Shown piece after piece: positions 60,249-64,000 of a DNA stretch of 64,000 nt. The notes under the pieces are model-generated. The model was given only the letters and a program-made list of their open reading frames with translations, did not search any database and was not told the DNA's origin. Numbering within the stretch: the first letter of the stretch is position 1; every line of letters begins with the position of its first letter. Source of the stretch: Deltaproteobacteria bacterium (lineage in GTDB: Bacteria; Myxococcota_A; Polyangia; Polyangiales; Houyiibacteriaceae); the NCBI GenBank assembly GCA_017644045.1, contig JAEPMI010000014.1, positions 310,001-374,000 of the forward strand. Direction: 5' to 3'. The translations under genes and the position numbers were made by a program.

Positions 60249-62099
60249 ATGAGTGCCTACGTCTACCCCATCGCCCTCGCCATCATCTCCGTCTTCGTCG
60301 CTGGACTGGAGTGGGCTTTCCCCAAGCGCGAGGAGCAGAAGCAGCTCCGCCGGGGACTGGGTTGGGACGTGGTGCACCTGGTCTTCAACGGTCACTTCCT
60401 CGGCGTCATCCTCTTCGGGATCGCGACCCGCTGGCTCCTCCCGCCGCTCGACGGCTGGCTCGCCGCCCACGGTTGGACCGACGCGATCTACCGGAACGCC
60501 GCTTCGGGTTGGCCGTTCTGGGCTCAGATCCTCGTCGCGCTCTTCGCCGTCGACTTCCTGCAGTGGTGCGTCCACAACCTGCTGCACCGGGTCCCCTGGC
60601 TCTGGGAGACGCACAAGTGCCACCACTCGGTCGAAGACGGCGAGATGGACTGGATCGTGTCGTTCCGCTTCCAGTGGACCGAGGTCGTCGTCTACCGGAT
60701 GGTGCTCTACCTGCCGCTCGCCTGGTTCGGCTTCGCGACCGAGGCGGTGCTCTTCCACGCGATCTTCGGGACGCTCATCGGGCACCTGAACCACGCGAAC
60801 CTGGACCTGAGCTGGGGCCCGCTGCGCTACCTCTTCAACAGCCCGAACATGCACATCTGGCATCACGACTACGAGGGCGACTCGAAGACCACGAAGAACT
60901 TCGGCATCATCTTCAGCTGCTGGGACTGGATCTTCGGCACCGCCTACCTGCCGGACGAGCCGCCGAAGAAGCTGGGCTTCCCCGGCGTCGAGCGCTTCCC
61001 GAAGAACTTCTTCGTGGCGAGTGCCTGGCCGCTCACGCGCGTCATCCCCTCCAAGGCGCAGGTCGCGGCCGGAACCGTGCTCGGCGTCGCGATCCTTGGA
61101 GCGGGCTATCTCCTCGCGATGCCGAAGGAGCACACCTCGTCGTCGTCCGCGACCACGCCGATGCTCGGCGAGTCGCTGGCGTCCTCGCAACCCGACGGAC
61201 CGGGCGAGCCGATGGACGGCTACGCGCCCGACGAGGCGGCCGCGACCGCGGCGCTCGACCGGTTCGGCGAAGACGCGCGCGAGGCGGGCTTCGCCCATCC
61301 CGAGGTGATGGTGAGCGTCCCCGAGCTCGCCGCCGCGCTCGGCGCGCCGCGTCTCGTGCTGCTCGACGTTCGGCCAGAGGAACGCTTCGTCCTCGGCCAC
61401 ATCCCGTCGGCCCGCCAGCTCTATCGCGGGGACTACTCCGAGTCCGACCCCATCCCCGGCATGAGTCGCCCCGCCCACGAGCTGCAGGCGCTCCTCCGGC
61501 GGCTCGGCGTGAACGAGGACTCCGTCGTGGTCGCGACGACCGACGGCGGGCCGGAGGCCTACCGACTCTGGTGGACGCTCCGCACCATCGGCTACGACAT
61601 CCGCGTGCTCGATGGCGGGATGCAGCAGTGGGTCGCCCGGGGCCACCGCCTCGCCGAGGGTCGGTCCGCTGCGCCCGCGGTAGGCGACGTGACCCTCGAC
61701 GGCGAGGTGGATCGCCTCGCTCACTGGTCCGAGGTGGAGTCGTTCGTCGAGCGCACCGGCGCGCTCCTGCTCGACACCCGCGAGGCCGACGAGTTCAGCG
61801 GCGAGGTCGTGAAGCCCTCGGCCGCCCGCGGTGGCCGGATCCCCGGCGCCAAGCACATGGAGTGGTGGCAGATCGTCCGCGACGTGGACGTCGACCACCG
61901 GATGCGCACGCCGACCGAGCTGAGCGCGGTGCTCGAGCGGGTCGGCGTGACGACCGAGACCCCCGTGGTCACCTACTGCCAGTCCGGCACGCGCAGCGCA
62001 GGCGTGACCTTCGCGCTGCTGCAGCTCGGCGCCGACGAAGCCCAGGTCGCCAACTACGACGGCTCGTGGGCGGAGTACTCGCGGCTGGAGCGGCCGTGA
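60249..62099 (+). CDS. Sterol desaturase-family hydroxylase fused to tandem rhodanese domains
   Basis: A 616-residue fusion. Residues 1-250 are a membrane-bound fatty-acid hydroxylase/sterol desaturase with three His clusters (HNLLH at 109-113, HKCHH at 122-126, HIWHH at 202-206) and several helices. A further helix (about 275-292) and a Ser/Pro linker lead to two rhodanese domains. The first (about 355-460) lacks the Cys (VVVATTDGG); the second has CQSGTRS with Cys577. The tandem layout is that of thiosulfate sulfurtransferases. Combining lipid hydroxylation with sulfur transfer in one chain is unusual. GTG 62096 of the next gene overlaps its stop (GTGA). Confidence 0.88.
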   Translation: MSAYVYPIALAIISVFVAGLEWAFPKREEQKQLRRGLGWDVVHLVFNGHFLGVILFGIATRWLLPPLDGWLAAHGWTDAIYRNAASGWPFWAQILVALFAVDFLQWCVHNLLHRVPWLWETHKCHHSVEDGEMDWIVSFRFQWTEVVVYRMVLYLPLAWFGFATEAVLFHAIFGTLIGHLNHANLDLSWGPLRYLFNSPNMHIWHHDYEGDSKTTKNFGIIFSCWDWIFGTAYLPDEPPKKLGFPGVERFPKNFFVASAWPLTRVIPSKAQVAAGTVLGVAILGAGYLLAMPKEHTSSSSATTPMLGESLASSQPDGPGEPMDGYAPDEAAATAALDRFGEDAREAGFAHPEVMVSVPELAAALGAPRLVLLDVRPEERFVLGHIPSARQLYRGDYSESDPIPGMSRPAHELQALLRRLGVNEDSVVVATTDGGPEAYRLWWTLRTIGYDIRVLDGGMQQWVARGHRLAEGRSAAPAVGDVTLDGEVDRLAHWSEVESFVERTGALLLDTREADEFSGEVVKPSAARGGRIPGAKHMEWWQIVRDVDVDHRMRTPTELSAVLERVGVTTETPVVTYCQSGTRSAGVTFALLQLGADEAQVANYDGSWAEYSRLERP

Positions 62100-63064
62100 G
62101 AGCGCTCGTCGCGCTCGTCGTCCTCGGGGCGAGCCTGACGCTCGGGGCCGACCGGTCTCCGCTCCACCCCGACGTCCGCGGGGCGTCCCTCGGTCTCTTC
62201 GCGAGCGAGCCGGACTATGACTACGAGGCGATGGTCGCCGAGATCGCGAACCGTGGCGCCAGCGATCTCTGGGTGGTCGACCGGATCGTCCAGCGCGACC
62301 TGAGCGCCAGCGAGCTCCACCGCGTCCCGGGCGAGAGCCCGTCGCTCGCCACCGTTCGACGCACGCTCCGGCAGGGCCGCGAGCGCGGCATGCGCGTCGG
62401 GCTGATGCTGATCGTCGGCCTGGAGGTGCGCAGGCCCGGCGAGTGGCGCGGGGAGATCCAGCCGACGGACCGCGAGGAGTGGTTCGCGAGCTACGAGCGT
62501 CACCTCGACGCGCTCGCGCGGGTCGCCCAAGCGGAGGGCGTCCGCCACCTGGTCATCGGGAGTGAGCTCAACGGGCTCGAGCCGCACGCCGAGCGTTGGC
62601 GTTCGCTCGCGGCGAGCGCCCGCGACCACTTCGGCGGCGAGCTGCTCTACTCGGCGAACTGGGATCGCTACGCGCGGGTGCCCTTCTGGGATGCGGTCGA
62701 CGCGATCGGTGTCAGCGCCTACTTCCGGGTCGATGGCCCAGAGGGCCCGCGCGCCGTCTGGGACCGTGAGCTGGCCGCGCTCGAGCGCTTCGCGGAAGGG
62801 AAGCCGGTCGTGCTGACCGAGGTGGGCTACCCCGCTCACGCGGAGGCCGCGCGCTACCCGTGGGACGAGACGCGCTCTCGGGAGGTCGACGCGACTCTTC
62901 AGGCGTCGCTGCTCGGGGCCTTCTGTGATGCGTACGAAGCCCGACCGGGTGCGGGCTACGTGGTGTGGAACTGGTTCGGGGTCGGTGGCCCTCGCGACGG
63001 CGGATACAGCCCGCGCGGGAAACCGGCAGCGCAGCGCTTCGGGCGGTGCATGGAGGTGCGGTGA
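62096..63064 (+). CDS. TIM-barrel glycoside hydrolase-like protein (GH113-like), exported
   Basis: About 322 residues with a hydrophobic signal (ALVALVVLGASLTLG). The barrel shows VGLMLIVGLEV, VIGSELNG with Glu157 as possible acid/base, GVSAYF, and LTEVGYP with Glu242 as possible nucleophile, the layout of GH113 mannanase-like and related GTA TIM-barrel proteins. It probably acts on cell-envelope or external polysaccharide. It overlaps the upstream fusion gene by four bases and the downstream molybdoenzyme by one, so it is co-translated with both; why a glycosidase sits there is not clear. Confidence 0.8.
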   Translation: MRALVALVVLGASLTLGADRSPLHPDVRGASLGLFASEPDYDYEAMVAEIANRGASDLWVVDRIVQRDLSASELHRVPGESPSLATVRRTLRQGRERGMRVGLMLIVGLEVRRPGEWRGEIQPTDREEWFASYERHLDALARVAQAEGVRHLVIGSELNGLEPHAERWRSLAASARDHFGGELLYSANWDRYARVPFWDAVDAIGVSAYFRVDGPEGPRAVWDRELAALERFAEGKPVVLTEVGYPAHAEAARYPWDETRSREVDATLQASLLGAFCDAYEARPGAGYVVWNWFGVGGPRDGGYSPRGKPAAQRFGRCMEVR

Positions 63065-64000
63065 TGAGCGAGAGCGAGAAGCTTCGGGGACGGCGAGCGT
63101 TCCTCCGAGCCGGTCTCTTCGGCGGCGCGGCGGTGGCCGTCGCGTGTGGCAGCGAAGAGGGACCCGCTCCGACGCCGGAGCCGACGCCGACACCCGCGCC
63201 CACCCCCACAGCGGCCGACGCCGGCCTGCCCGACGGCCTCGACCCCCGGGACTTCGTGGTGCACGGCCTCGACCCGCTCACGCTGGAGACTCGCCGCGAC
63301 CGCTTCGGGACCAGCGCCATCACCCCCGCGAGCCTCTTCTTCGTGCGCAACAACCTCCCGCTGCCGCCGCTCTCGATCGTCGATCGACCGGACGACTGGG
63401 AGGTGGCGATCGCCGGGGTCGCGGAGCCTCGCTCCGTCACCGTGCGCGAGCTGAAGCAGTGGGGCGTGGAGACCCTCGCCACGGTCGTGCAGTGCTCGGG
63501 CAACGGTCGGAAGTTCTTCGAGCACGAGACCTCCGGCTCGCAGTGGGGTGTCGGCGCCGCGGCGTGCGCGGTGTGGAGCGGCGTGCCGCTGAAGCTCGTG
63601 GTCGAGCGGCTCGGCGGACCGCTGGAAGGGATGCGCTTCCTGACCAGCACCGGCGGCGAGGAGCTTCCCGAGGGCGTCGACCGGGACTCGGTCGTGGTCG
63701 AGCGATCCATTCCACTCGACAAGGCGCTCGACGACTGTCTGCTCGCCTGGGAGATGAACGGCGCGCCCATCCCGATCACGCACGGCGGACCGCTGCGCCT
63801 GATCGTCCCCGGCTTCTACGGCTGCAACCAGATCAAGTACGTGAAGCGGGTCGCCTTCACCGAGGTCGAGACCCGCGCGAACATCATGCGGAGCGGCTAT
63901 CGCTTCCGGCCCATCGGCGAGCCCGGCGCGCCGGACCAGCCATCCATGTGGTCGATGTCGATCAAGTCCTGGATCAACGGCCCCTCGGGCATGCACCCGG
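63064..64000 (+). CDS. Sulfite oxidase-type molybdopterin enzyme, 3' end outside window
   Basis: At least 312 residues, cut by the window end. The N-terminus GRRAFLRAGLFGGAAVAVACG is a Tat-type signal with a possible lipobox, then a Pro/Thr-rich linker. The molybdenum-cofactor domain shows FFVRNNLPLP and VVQCSGNGR with the Mo-ligand Cys144, and LRLIVPGFYGCNQIKYVKRV. It should oxidise sulfite to sulfate outside the membrane, with electrons to a cytochrome perhaps encoded next. Its ATG shares one base with the preceding stop (TGATG). It fits the rhodanese fusion two genes upstream, since sulfurtransferases release sulfite. Confidence 0.88.
   Translation, partial: MSESEKLRGRRAFLRAGLFGGAAVAVACGSEEGPAPTPEPTPTPAPTPTAADAGLPDGLDPRDFVVHGLDPLTLETRRDRFGTSAITPASLFFVRNNLPLPPLSIVDRPDDWEVAIAGVAEPRSVTVRELKQWGVETLATVVQCSGNGRKFFEHETSGSQWGVGAAACAVWSGVPLKLVVERLGGPLEGMRFLTSTGGEELPEGVDRDSVVVERSIPLDKALDDCLLAWEMNGAPIPITHGGPLRLIVPGFYGCNQIKYVKRVAFTEVETRANIMRSGYRFRPIGEPGAPDQPSMWSMSIKSWINGPSGMHP

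Overview
The window is GC-rich DNA (about 70% G+C) with dense coding on both strands and strong G/C bias at third codon positions. Several family signatures point to a myxobacterium (Myxococcota), most like the Polyangiales/Sandaracinaceae. These are a MYXO-CTERM-type sorting tail with MopE-like Cys repeats (21918-23651), an AgmX/PglI-type C-terminus on a giant FecR-VIT-vWA lipoprotein (15511-19494), paired DUF1592/DUF1552 proteins, a Pkn-type Ser/Thr kinase with a periplasmic sensor, MglA/Roadblock proteins and many one-/two-component regulators. I saw no rRNA, tRNA, CRISPR array, phage or intact insertion sequence.

Layout. 0-6.3 kb: NnrU-like membrane protein, MYG1-type hydrolase, sensor Ser/Thr kinase, zinc-ribbon protein and a sigma-54 regulator. 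6.3-15.4 kb: a signalling block on the minus strand. A GAF/degenerate-kinase/receiver protein is followed, after a palindrome-rich gap, by a tightly packed seven-gene run: histidine kinase, receiver-DUF4388-Roadblock protein, Roadblock protein, DUF4388 protein, MglA-like GTPase fused to a kinase-like domain, metallophosphoesterase, and an ABC-type ATPase fused to a dual-specificity phosphatase. This is the best candidate for an undescribed system. 15.5-21.7 kb: VIT/vWA lipoprotein, triple Fe-S protein, and a GST translationally coupled to an ECF-like sigma factor. 21.9-32 kb: secreted or surface proteins of mostly unknown role, an FHA membrane protein, and the DUF1592-DUF1552 pair. 32-36.8 kb: an Asp/Asn beta-hydroxylase-histidine kinase-sigma-54 regulator operon with a matching -24/-12 promoter and upstream palindrome, then an ETHE1-like sulfur dioxygenase with its own -24/-12 promoter. 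36.9-38.8 kb: an accessory-looking patch with 41-bp direct repeats and a broken gene start. 38.8-46.3 kb: lipoprotein, EF-G paralogue, acetyltransferase, a Rieske oxygenase operon and a Uma2 nuclease. 46.4-55.2 kb: methyltransferase, a REP-like inverted pair, and two giant tandem DUF3857/transglutaminase-fold paralogues, the second without its catalytic Cys and His. 55.4-60 kb: PHP-family hydrolase, orphan EctB, unknown protein and diguanylate cyclase. 60.2-64 kb: a translationally coupled set of sterol desaturase-rhodanese fusion, TIM-barrel glycosidase-like protein and sulfite-oxidase-type molybdoenzyme (cut by the window end).

Two themes recur. One is signal transduction by fused or degenerate modules (kinase-like, phosphatase, GTPase, receiver). 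The other is sulfane-sulfur/sulfite chemistry: an ETHE1-like dioxygenase, tandem rhodanese and sulfite oxidase-like enzyme, the last two in one operon. Functions are read from motifs; no database search was run.
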